From Methylomonas rhizoryzae (GTDB taxonomy: Bacteria; Pseudomonadota; Gammaproteobacteria; Methylococcales; Methylomonadaceae): 64,000 nt of DNA. The stretch covers positions 4,216,001 through 4,280,000 of the forward strand of contig NZ_CP043929.1 of assembly GCF_008632455.1 (NCBI RefSeq). Reading direction: 5' to 3'. The notes beneath the pieces were generated by a model that ran no database searches, was not told the DNA's origin, and saw only the letters and a list, made by a program, of their open reading frames with translations. Below, in pieces: positions 27,740 to 35,487 of this stretch (position 1 is the stretch's first letter; each line of letters starts with the position of its first letter). The translations under genes were made by a program, and so were the position numbers.

Positions 27740-28333
27740 ATGCGTAAACTGTTAACCGTCGGCTTGCCCGCCTTATTGCTGGGCGCTTGCGCCGACACCT
27801 CCGAACGCTACCGCGATACCCACCAACTGGAACTGCCGCCGGAACTGCCGATAGAACACACCCACGTGCAAGAAGCCGTCGCGGTCGACGATTTAAAACC
27901 TAAAGCAACGGCCGCGTCGTCGCTAGCCGGTCTGATCGAATTAAAAGACGACGAAAAAAGCCCTAAGCTAATCTTGAAAACCCGCCCGGACCGGGCTTGG
28001 GAAATGGTGGTGGTGGCACTGAAGCTTTGCAATACCGAAGTAATAGACAAAAACCGCGAAGAGCTTAAACTGCAAGTCCGTTACGACCCGGATAGCGCTT
28101 GCGAAGAACAAGGCATTTGGGATGCTTTGATGCATAACGACTATGCCGAGGCCGAATACACGCTGAAGCTGAAAGAAGACGCGTACGGGGTTAACGTCAC
28201 CGCCGGTTTGAGCAAACCGGACGATCTGGAATTCGGCGAAGACGGCTCGCCCCGGCTGATCCGTCTGCTCCACAAAACCATGGACGAAAAAATCATCCAT
28301 CGCGAGCAACGGAAAAAACCGGAACAAGAGTGA
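27740..28333 (+). CDS. BamC/NlpB-like outer-membrane lipoprotein
   Basis: A 197-residue lipoprotein with a signal peptide ending in LLLGAC (lipid-modified Cys17), then an unstructured acidic stretch (residues 18-70) and one compact alpha/beta domain (KTRPDRAWEMVVVALKLCN). The layout, including the helix-grip style domain, is like BamC, a part of the outer-membrane protein assembly machine, but it is shorter and seems to have only one such domain. The BamC assignment is tentative. It starts 4 bases after the nitrilase gene and converges with moaC. Confidence 0.65.
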   Translation: MRKLLTVGLPALLLGACADTSERYRDTHQLELPPELPIEHTHVQEAVAVDDLKPKATAASSLAGLIELKDDEKSPKLILKTRPDRAWEMVVVALKLCNTEVIDKNREELKLQVRYDPDSACEEQGIWDALMHNDYAEAEYTLKLKEDAYGVNVTAGLSKPDDLEFGEDGSPRLIRLLHKTMDEKIIHREQRKKPEQE

Positions 28334-28339
28334 CTTAGC

Positions 28340-28828
28340 CTAGTCCGCGCCGCGTAGCCAGCGGCCGGATTTGCCGCCGGTTTTTTCCAGCAAGCGCACA
28401 CCCTGAATCGCCATGCCGCGGTCGACCGCCTTGCACATATCGTAAATGGTCAACAAAGCTACCTGAACCGCGGTCAAGCCTTCCATTTCCACTCCGGTTT
28501 GACCGTTGGTTTTTACCGTCGCCAGACAATGCACCCGGTTGCGCTCGGGCTGCGGCTGCAGCTGCACTTCCACGTGGGTCAACGGCAACGGGTGGCAAAG
28601 CGGAATCAAATCGGCGGTTTTCTTGCTGGCCATGATGCCGGCGATACGGGCAATGCCTAAGACGTCGCCTTTTTTATGATTGCCTGCGATAATCAGCGCC
28701 AGAGTATCCGCCTGCATCTCGATGTAACCTTCGCAAACCGCGGCCCGCTGCGTGACGGCTTTATCGCCGACATCCACCATGTGGGCCTCGCCGGCCGCGT
28801 TGAAATGCGTCAAGCTTGTTTCAGACAT
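28340..28828 (-). CDS. moaC: cyclic pyranopterin monophosphate synthase MoaC
   Basis: A 162-residue enzyme that converts the MoaA product into cyclic pyranopterin monophosphate in molybdenum-cofactor synthesis. Diagnostic segments are LIPLCHPLPLTHVEV and VKTNGQTGVEMEGLTAVQVA. I chose ATG 28828 because homology begins at SLTHFNAAGEAHMVDVGDKA; a longer frame to 28951 adds 41 unrelated residues. It diverges from moaDE, 47 bases away. Confidence 0.95.
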   Translation of the reverse strand: MSETSLTHFNAAGEAHMVDVGDKAVTQRAAVCEGYIEMQADTLALIIAGNHKKGDVLGIARIAGIMASKKTADLIPLCHPLPLTHVEVQLQPQPERNRVHCLATVKTNGQTGVEMEGLTAVQVALLTIYDMCKAVDRGMAIQGVRLLEKTGGKSGRWLRGAD

Positions 28829-28875
28829 AATCGTTATCCGCCAAAAGCCCCATTGTATTGTATTCGGTGACCCCC

Positions 28876-29109
28876 ATGCCCATTCGAGTCCGCTATTTCG
28901 CCAGCCTGAAAGACAAGGTCGGCCGCTCGGAAGACGAGTTGATTTATGCAACGCCGCTCAGCGTGCGCGACGCTTGGCGGCAACTGCACCCGAATCTGCC
29001 GTTGCCGGAACCGCTGTTGGCTGCCGTCAACATGGAATACGTCGATTTGGATGCGTTAGTGCAAGACGGCGACGAACTGGGATTTTTCCCGCCGGTAACC
29101 GGAGGTTGA
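28876..29109 (+). CDS. moaD: molybdopterin synthase small subunit MoaD
   Basis: A 77-residue ubiquitin-like sulfur carrier. It ends in the required Gly-Gly (FFPPVTGG), where the thiocarboxylate forms. I chose ATG 28876 (MPIRVRYFASLKD) over an ATG six codons earlier, since the family starts here. It is followed one base later by moaE, so the two halves of molybdopterin synthase are made together. Confidence 0.95.
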   Translation: MPIRVRYFASLKDKVGRSEDELIYATPLSVRDAWRQLHPNLPLPEPLLAAVNMEYVDLDALVQDGDELGFFPPVTGG

Positions 29110-29110
29110 G

Positions 29111-29560
29111 ATGCTGATCGAACTACGCGCCGAGGCTTTCGACCCATGGCGGGAAGTCCAAGCCTATCAAGCCAACTTCCAGGATTTAGCCGGCAAATTC
29201 GGCGCTACCGCCGTGTTCGTCGGCAGCATGCGCGACTTCAACCAAGGCGACGGCGTGTCCGCCATGAGTTTGGAGTATTATCCGGGTATGACCGAAAAAC
29301 AGCTGCAACGTATTGTTGAATGCGCCCAAAGCCGCTGGCAACTACTGAATAGCTTGGTACTGCACCGGATAGGCGATGTAAAACCGCAAGACACGCTGGT
29401 ATTAGTCGCCGTCTGGTCGGCGCACCGCGGCGACGCCTTCGACGCCAACCGCTACATCATGGAAGAATTGAAAAGCCAAGCGCCGTTCTGGAAGCGAGAA
29501 ACCTTAAGCGACGGCCGGCAACGCTGGGTGGAAAAAAACAGCGACGGTTATGCGCATTGA
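29111..29560 (+). CDS. moaE: molybdopterin synthase catalytic subunit MoaE
   Basis: A 149-residue catalytic subunit that moves sulfur from MoaD to cyclic pyranopterin. Conserved parts: AVFVGSMRDFNQGD, LEYYPGM, VLHRIGDVKPQDTLVLVAV, SAHRGDAFDA and the C-terminal FWKRETLSDG with the active-site Lys. Length is normal. moaA and moaB are not in this window. Confidence 0.96.
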   Translation: MLIELRAEAFDPWREVQAYQANFQDLAGKFGATAVFVGSMRDFNQGDGVSAMSLEYYPGMTEKQLQRIVECAQSRWQLLNSLVLHRIGDVKPQDTLVLVAVWSAHRGDAFDANRYIMEELKSQAPFWKRETLSDGRQRWVEKNSDGYAH

Positions 29561-29614
29561 GCCGCAGGCCGGCCACTCAATGCGCAAACGTTAACAAAAC
29601 TAAACCGCTAAATT

Positions 29615-32221
29615 CTACACCCGTTCCGCAATCCAAGCCGCCACGCTCTGCAATGCACCGGGCAAACCGGCCGGATCGTTGCCGCCCGCTTGCGCCATAT
29701 CCGGCCGGCCGCCGCCTTTGCCGCCGACCTGGGTCGCGACAAAATTCACCAACTCGCCGGCCTTGATCTTATCCATCGCGTCTTTGGATACGCTGGCCAC
29801 CAAGCTGACTTTATCGCCGCTAACCGCGGCCAACACCAGGGCGCAACTACCCAGTTTGTTTTTCAGCTGATCGGCCAAATCGCGCAAGGCCTTGGGATCG
29901 ACATCGTCCAATTTGACCGCCAGCACCTTAACGCCGTTTACGTCTACCGCTTGATCGGTCAATTCGTCGCCGGCCGAGCTGGCTAGTTTGCCTTTGAGTT
30001 TTTCCAGTTCCTTTTCCAGATGGCGGGTTTTCTCCAGCAATTGCTGCACCTTGTCGGCGGTCTTGTCCGGCGCCGCTTTCAGCAGGCCGGCAATGCTGAG
30101 CAAGGCCTGTTCGCGCTGGGCAATCCATTCCAACGCGCCTTGGCCGGTCACCGCTTCGACGCGGCGCACGCCGGCGGCAACGCCGGTTTCAGTGACGATT
30201 TTCAGCAAGCCGATGTCGCCGGTGCGCTGCACGTGGGTACCGCCGCACAGCTCGGTGGAAAAATCGCCCATCGTCAATACCCGCACTTCGTCGCCGTATT
30301 TTTCGCCGAACAGCGCCATCGCGCCGGCCTTGACTGCTTCGTCTTTAGCCATGATTTGCGCGCAGACCGCGTTATTGGCGCGGATTTGTTCGTTGACCAG
30401 GCGTTCGACGGCGGCGATTTGCTCGGCCGTCATCGGCTCGAAATGCGAGAAGTCGAAACGCAAGCGCTCGGAGTTGACCTGCGAGCCTTTTTGCTGCACG
30501 TGTTCGCCCAACACGCTACGCAAAGCCGCGTGCAATAAGTGCGTCGCCGAGTGGTTGCGCTCGGTCGCTTTGCGGATCTCGGCGTTGACGCTGACTTCAC
30601 AAGCCATGCTCTCGGCAATCACGCCTTTGACGACTTTGCCTTTATGCAAAAACAACTGGCCGCCCTGTTTTTGGGTGTCAGTCACTTCAAACGTGCCGCC
30701 GGTGCATTCGATCAAGCCGCTGTCGCCAACCTGACCGCCGGATTCGGCATAGAACGGGGTTTGGTCCAGAATCAACACGCCTTCATCGCCAGCTTCCAGG
30801 CTCTCCACCGCTTGGCCTTTTTTGAACAAGCCAATGACTTGCACCGAGCCGTCCAGATGCGAGTAACCGGTAAATTCGGTGACGCTGTCGTGGCGAATAT
30901 CCTGGTCGTAATCGGCCGCGAACTGGCCGCCGGCCCGAGCCCGGTCGCGCTGGGCGCTCATTTCGATTTCGAAGCCGGCGTGGTCCACGCTGAGGTTATG
31001 TTCGCGGGCGAAGTCGGCGGTCAAATCCACCGGGAAACCGTAGGTGTCGTACAGTAGGAACACCACGTCGCCGGGGATGACGTGGCCGTCCAGTTTGGCA
31101 ACGCAGTTTTCCAAAATCTTCATGCCCTGGTCCAGGGTCTCGGCGAAGCGCTCTTCTTCCTTCTTCAAAACCCGCTCGACTTGTTCCTGTGCCTTAACCA
31201 GCTCCGGATAGGCTGCGCCCATCTCGGCCGCCAGCGGCGCGACCAGTTTGTAGAAGAAGGTGTCCTGAATGCCCAAACGGTAGCCGTGACGAATCGCACG
31301 GCGGACGATGCGGCGCAACACGTAGCCGCGGCCTTCGTTGGACGGCAGCACGCCGTCGGCCACCAAAAACGCACAGGAACGAATGTGGTCGGCGATGACG
31401 CGCAGCGAGCTGTTGCTCAAATCGCTGGTGCCGGCCAACGCGGCGGCGGTTTTGACCAGATTTTGGAAAATATCGATTTCGTAATTGCTGTGCACGCCCT
31501 GCATCACGGCGGCGATGCGCTCCAAGCCCATGCCGGTATCGACCGACGGCGCCGGCAGCGGCGTCAGGTTGCCGTCCTTGTCGCGCTCGTATTGCATGAA
31601 CACCAGGTTCCAGATTTCGATGTAACGGTCGCCGTCTTCGTCCGGACTGCCCGGCGGGCCGCCGGCCACGTGTTCGCCGTGGTCGTAGAAAATCTCGGTG
31701 CAAGGGCCGCACGGGCCGACATCGCCCATAGCCCAGAAGTTGTCCTTGGCGCCGATCCGCGAGAAGCGGGTCGGATCGATTTTGACTTCTTCCAGCCAAA
31801 TCGCTTCGGCTTCCGAGTCCTCGTCGAACACCGTCACCCACAGCTTAGCCGGCGGGATGCCCATTTCCTGAGTCAAAAAGTCCCAGGCAAAATTGATCGC
31901 GTCGCGCTTGAAATAATCGCCGAAGCTGAAGTTGCCCAGCATCTCGAAGAAGGTATGGTGGCGGGCGGTGTAACCGACGTTCTCCAAATCGTTATGCTTG
32001 CCGCCGGCCCGCACGCAGCGCTGGCTGGTCGCGGCGCGGTTGAAATCGACTTTCTCCCGACCCAGAAATACGTCCTTGAACTGCACCATACCGGCGTTGG
32101 TGAACAGCAAGGTCGGATCGTTGCCCGGCACCAAACTGCTGGACGGACGCACGGCATGGCCGCGCTGGCGGAAGAATTCCAAAAAGGCGGCGCGGATTTC
32201 GGCGCTGGTCATGTGTTTCAT
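29615..32221 (-). CDS. alaS: alanyl-tRNA synthetase
   Basis: An 868-residue class II synthetase with all standard modules: the catalytic core (GYTARHHTFFEMLGNFSFGD), the tRNA-recognition region, the editing domain with HSATHLLHAALR and CGGTHVQRTGDIG (the four zinc ligands), and the C-terminal C-Ala domain ending GGRPDMAQAGG and onward. Start at ATG 32221 (MKHMTSAEIRAAF); Met4 is an alternative. recA and recX often sit upstream in gammaproteobacteria, and recX is found 1.3 kb upstream here, separated by two glycosyltransferase genes. Confidence 0.98.
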   Translation of the reverse strand: MKHMTSAEIRAAFLEFFRQRGHAVRPSSSLVPGNDPTLLFTNAGMVQFKDVFLGREKVDFNRAATSQRCVRAGGKHNDLENVGYTARHHTFFEMLGNFSFGDYFKRDAINFAWDFLTQEMGIPPAKLWVTVFDEDSEAEAIWLEEVKIDPTRFSRIGAKDNFWAMGDVGPCGPCTEIFYDHGEHVAGGPPGSPDEDGDRYIEIWNLVFMQYERDKDGNLTPLPAPSVDTGMGLERIAAVMQGVHSNYEIDIFQNLVKTAAALAGTSDLSNSSLRVIADHIRSCAFLVADGVLPSNEGRGYVLRRIVRRAIRHGYRLGIQDTFFYKLVAPLAAEMGAAYPELVKAQEQVERVLKKEEERFAETLDQGMKILENCVAKLDGHVIPGDVVFLLYDTYGFPVDLTADFAREHNLSVDHAGFEIEMSAQRDRARAGGQFAADYDQDIRHDSVTEFTGYSHLDGSVQVIGLFKKGQAVESLEAGDEGVLILDQTPFYAESGGQVGDSGLIECTGGTFEVTDTQKQGGQLFLHKGKVVKGVIAESMACEVSVNAEIRKATERNHSATHLLHAALRSVLGEHVQQKGSQVNSERLRFDFSHFEPMTAEQIAAVERLVNEQIRANNAVCAQIMAKDEAVKAGAMALFGEKYGDEVRVLTMGDFSTELCGGTHVQRTGDIGLLKIVTETGVAAGVRRVEAVTGQGALEWIAQREQALLSIAGLLKAAPDKTADKVQQLLEKTRHLEKELEKLKGKLASSAGDELTDQAVDVNGVKVLAVKLDDVDPKALRDLADQLKNKLGSCALVLAAVSGDKVSLVASVSKDAMDKIKAGELVNFVATQVGGKGGGRPDMAQAGGNDPAGLPGALQSVAAWIAERV

Positions 32222-32515
32222 CGTGGTTATTTCGTATGTTCCAAATTAAATTCGCTCGCTTCCCAAGGTCGGCACCTATGGAAAGTTTTTGTCAATATCT
32301 CGTCTGCGCAAACAACGGTTAAAATCAACTCGCCAATCAAAAACTCTAATCCGACTCGCAAATCGCCCATCCGTAGCTGCTAAAAACGCTCGTAACCTAG
32401 TAGTTTTTTTACTTGGCAAATTGCCTTAAGTTCGGCTGTTTCAATGTCAACCCAAGTAAAGTTCGGCCCCCAAAAAACCTATCGAGAATTGGACATACCA
32501 CCGATCTCTCCACGG
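32222..32515. other. intergenic region upstream of alaS
   Basis: 294 bases between alaS and the glycosyltransferase pair. It must contain the alaS promoter on the minus strand, but I could not choose a convincing one. No gene is apparent. Confidence 0.4.
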
Positions 32516-32983
32516 TTAAACCGCTTCCGAGCCCAGCTGCGCGATATAGCCGTTCAAATCGTCCGCCAAAGACGGCACTTCGGCGGTCTGATAGCGGTAG
32601 TTTTCCGCGCGCGCCAACAATGGCAATACCTCGCTCAATTCGCGGGTCCATAAAATCGGCACCACTTTAGCCAGGCGCGCCAGAAACTGAGTCTGATGGT
32701 CGTCGGCCCCCTTGGGATTGGCCACCGCGACGAACTTTTTGCCGCGCGCCACTACGTCCAGGGTACTACCGGTGCCACCGTGGCAAATCACCCTGTCGGC
32801 TTGATCCAGATAGTCGGACAGCGACTGGCTGTAGTGGAAAAACTCGCAATGCCGCGGCTGGTAGGCGCCGTGGCCGATTTGGCAAATCACCTTATCCTGT
32901 ATTGCCCCGCAACCCACCGCTTCGTCGACCAAACGAATCAAATCGTCGAATGGTAGCGTGGTACCCACCGTCACGAAAATCAT
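32516..32983 (-). CDS. Alg13/PssE-like glycosyltransferase subunit
   Basis: A 155-residue GT-B C-terminal half. It starts MIFVTVGTTLPFDDLIRLVD, and ICHGGTGSTLDVVARGK (residues 66-82) is the UDP-sugar binding region typical of Alg13 and of PssE/EpsF-type polysaccharide enzymes. It needs a partner carrying the other half, and the gene upstream supplies it, with a 4-base overlap. The acceptor and sugar cannot be deduced. No other polysaccharide genes lie nearby. Confidence 0.85.
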   Translation of the reverse strand: MIFVTVGTTLPFDDLIRLVDEAVGCGAIQDKVICQIGHGAYQPRHCEFFHYSQSLSDYLDQADRVICHGGTGSTLDVVARGKKFVAVANPKGADDHQTQFLARLAKVVPILWTRELSEVLPLLARAENYRYQTAEVPSLADDLNGYIAQLGSEAV

Positions 32984-33477
32984 AAAACCGTACCTTTATA
33001 GACGGCGCCTTTATACAGCGTCACCGCTTCCGGCCATTGCACGTAAAACCGGTCGGCCAATTTGAATTTGCTGAGCAAGCGGCCGGTAGTCGAGGCTTGA
33101 TTGACCCGGGTGATACTGTCTATGTACACCGTCTTGATTCCTAGCAGCTTGGCGGCCAAAAAAATCGGCACCGCCAGCGACGAGGCCACGGTCACCACCA
33201 AATCCGGCCTGTCGCTGTGCAGCATAGCCAGCGCCGCCCGGATACACTTAACGAAATTCAGTGCCCGCGATACGGCCGACGACGCAATCGTGGTCACCGG
33301 CGGAATCCTGACGATTTCGAAACGGCGCTGCAAGCGCTTTTCGATCTCCGGAATCATTTGCAGACTGTCGGTAGGCACGGCCAAGCGGATCCGATTGGCC
33401 GCGTTAAGTTTGCCCAGCAGCGATACGCTTTGAAAAAAGAACCCGCCGCCGCCTATGACCATGACAATGTGTTTCAT
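32980..33477 (-). CDS. Alg14/PssD-like glycosyltransferase subunit
   Basis: A 165-residue membrane-associated partner of the PssE-like protein. It begins HIVMVIGGGGFFFQSVSLLG, has a hydrophobic stretch (LAVPIFLAAKLLGIKTVYID), then SITRVNQASTTGRLL and DRFYVQWPEA, all typical of the Alg14/PssD half that anchors the heterodimer and binds the acceptor lipid. In eukaryotes the pair adds GlcNAc to a dolichol-linked sugar; in bacteria such pairs act in exopolysaccharide assembly. The role here is inferred. Confidence 0.85.
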   Translation of the reverse strand: MKHIVMVIGGGGFFFQSVSLLGKLNAANRIRLAVPTDSLQMIPEIEKRLQRRFEIVRIPPVTTIASSAVSRALNFVKCIRAALAMLHSDRPDLVVTVASSLAVPIFLAAKLLGIKTVYIDSITRVNQASTTGRLLSKFKLADRFYVQWPEAVTLYKGAVYKGTVL

Positions 33478-33540
33478 GCAAAACTCTCCGTACCGCTTAT
33501 TTTCTCGCGCGCGCCGTTCGGCTGGCGTACTTTGCTTAGC

Positions 33541-34053
33541 TCAGTTGGCGAATCCGCTATCGGCATCCACCCTGCTTAGCTTAATTTTCAACTCGGCGAA
33601 CACCTGTTTGATGGTGTCGCCGGCAAACCCACGTTGCTGCAAGAAGCGGCTGCGCTTGGCCCATTCGCGCGGCGTCAGCGATTTTTCGTCGCCGAATTTG
33701 CCCGCGTAAACCTCCAAGGACAGATTCAGCCAACCGCCTCGGCTCTCGGCCTGCACATCCAAATCGGCGCCCACAATGCCGCGTTGCTGCAATTCGTAAG
33801 CGATCCGGATCGGTCCGTAGCCCTTGGCAATCCGGTCGCGGATGTAGCATTCGGCATAACGCGCGTCGTCTTGCCAGCTTTGCCGGCTCAAGTCGTCGAT
33901 AACCGCCGCCACCTCGTCGCGCTCGAAGCCGCGCATCGCCAGTTTGTCAAGCAACTGCCGCTTACTGTGCTCGCGGCGCGCCAATAAACGCAGGCAAATG
34001 GTCTCGATTCGGACACGGCGCTCCGCTTGATTTTCGCCCGATTCAACCGTCAT
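33541..34053 (-). CDS. recX: RecX, regulator of RecA
   Basis: A 170-residue helical-repeat protein that binds and restrains RecA filaments. Recognisable segments are CLRLLARREHSKRQLLDKLA, DDARYAECYIRDRIAKGYGP and IAYELQQRGI. ATG 34053 is chosen because homology starts there; the frame runs upstream to 34182 but codes for a Cys/Arg-rich non-conserved extension. recA is not adjacent in this window. Confidence 0.9.
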   Translation of the reverse strand: MTVESGENQAERRVRIETICLRLLARREHSKRQLLDKLAMRGFERDEVAAVIDDLSRQSWQDDARYAECYIRDRIAKGYGPIRIAYELQQRGIVGADLDVQAESRGGWLNLSLEVYAGKFGDEKSLTPREWAKRSRFLQQRGFAGDTIKQVFAELKIKLSRVDADSGFAN

Positions 34054-34291
34054 CGTCCGTGCTCGTAAAATGCGGACATTATCACACAGATAAGCGCTGC
34101 GGAAACAGCGAGGACAAAGGCTGCCGGCCAATACGACACGTTCGAGCGCCCGGACTGACTTTAAGCGAAATTGCCCAGCCACTGCGAGCCGGCTAGAAAT
34201 AGCAACCGAATTTCACTCCACACCTTACCGCGCGAGCGTCGCCAAATCGATCCAAACTTTCCTGCACACTGGCCAGAAAGCCAATTCATAC

Positions 34292-34297
34292 TATAAT
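34292..34297 (+). promoter_or_regulatory. candidate -10 element for xseB-ispA-dxs-apt
   Basis: A perfect TATAAT about 37 bases before the xseB ATG. The matching -35 region (about 34269) is weak. The 280 bases between recX and xseB hold nothing else that I can identify. Confidence 0.5.
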
Positions 34298-34333
34298 GCT
34301 CGGTCATTTTTTTAGCACTGCGGCGCGCATATC

Positions 34334-34567
34334 ATGTCTAGACGCAAAAGCGCTTCCCAATTCGAAGAGGCGATGGAAGAACTGCAAAAACTGGTGGAGC
34401 AAATGGAACGGGGCGATCTTTCCCTGGAAGAATCGCTGAAAGCGTTCGAACGCGGCATCAAATTGACTCGCACCTGCCAACAAGCCTTGCAAGACGCCGA
34501 ACAAAAAGTCCAAATCCTATTAGAAAAAAACGGCCAACAAACTCTGGAGCCCTTTAACGATGAGTAA
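34334..34567 (+). CDS. xseB: exodeoxyribonuclease VII small subunit
   Basis: A 77-residue two-helix protein that binds XseA to form exonuclease VII. The pattern FEEAMEELQKLVEQMERGDL followed by SLEESLKAFERGIKLTRTC is diagnostic. It overlaps ispA by 8 bases, the common xseB-ispA-dxs arrangement of gammaproteobacteria. Confidence 0.96.
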   Translation: MSRRKSASQFEEAMEELQKLVEQMERGDLSLEESLKAFERGIKLTRTCQQALQDAEQKVQILLEKNGQQTLEPFNDE

Positions 34568-35453
34568 TTTAAAAGCCTACCTCAGCGCCTGCCAGAATCG
34601 CATCGAGCGTGCGCTGGACGCTCGCTTGCCCGGCGACAACATCCTGCCGCAACAACTGCATCAAGCCATGCGTTATTCGGTACTGAACGGCGGCAAACGC
34701 ATGCGCCCGTTATTGACTTACGCCACCGGACAAGCCTTGGGCTTAAGCGAAGACGTATTGGATGCCCCCGCCTGCGCCGTGGAATTCATTCACGTTTACT
34801 CATTGATTCACGATGACCTGCCGGCAATGGACAACGACGATCTGCGCCGCGGCAAACCCACTTGCCATAAAGCCTTCGACGAAGCGACCGCCATTTTAGC
34901 CGGCGACGCCCTGCAAGCCTTGGCCTTCGAAATCCTGGCCCACGACGCCGGCATCCGGGTAGATGCGTCCGCACGCTTGCAAATGATCAACACGTTGGCC
35001 AGAGCCGGCGGTTCTCAAGGCATGGTAGGCGGCCAAGCCATAGACCTCGGCTCGGTGGGCCGGACATTGAGTTTGCCGGAACTGGAAAATATGCATATCC
35101 ATAAAACCGGGGCGTTGATTCGGGCCAGCGTCAATCTGGCGGCCTGGTCCAAGCCGGATCTGGATACTGTAATAGCGAAAAAACTCGATCACTACGCCAA
35201 ATGCATAGGCCTATCGTTTCAGGTTAAAGACGATATCCTGGATGTGGAAGCCGACACCGAGACTTTAGGCAAAACCCAGGGCAAGGATGCGGACAACGAC
35301 AAACCGACCTATCCGGCGCTGTTGGGCATGGCCGGCGCCAAGCAAAAAGCCCGGGAATTGCACGAACAAGCCGTCGCCAGTCTGAGCGATTTCGGCAGCG
35401 AAGCCGATTTGTTGCGCGATTTATCGCTTTACATCATCGAACGCACGCATTAA
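34560..35453 (+). CDS. ispA: farnesyl diphosphate synthase
   Basis: A 297-residue prenyltransferase that condenses isopentenyl and dimethylallyl units into farnesyl diphosphate, the direct substrate of the squalene synthase coded 6 kb downstream. Both aspartate-rich motifs are clear: HDDLPAMDNDD (first) and VKDDILD (second). GGKRMRPLL and VGGQAIDLG are also present. Followed by dxs after 34 bases. Confidence 0.96.
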   Translation: MSNLKAYLSACQNRIERALDARLPGDNILPQQLHQAMRYSVLNGGKRMRPLLTYATGQALGLSEDVLDAPACAVEFIHVYSLIHDDLPAMDNDDLRRGKPTCHKAFDEATAILAGDALQALAFEILAHDAGIRVDASARLQMINTLARAGGSQGMVGGQAIDLGSVGRTLSLPELENMHIHKTGALIRASVNLAAWSKPDLDTVIAKKLDHYAKCIGLSFQVKDDILDVEADTETLGKTQGKDADNDKPTYPALLGMAGAKQKARELHEQAVASLSDFGSEADLLRDLSLYIIERTH

Positions 35454-35487
35454 GCGGTCGCCCTCTTTTTAATTCTTTTAATTTTCG

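Noticed and set aside
31082..32383. A 433-residue open frame antisense to alaS
   Set aside because: It overlaps an unquestionable alaS and shows the composition of a reverse-strand shadow.
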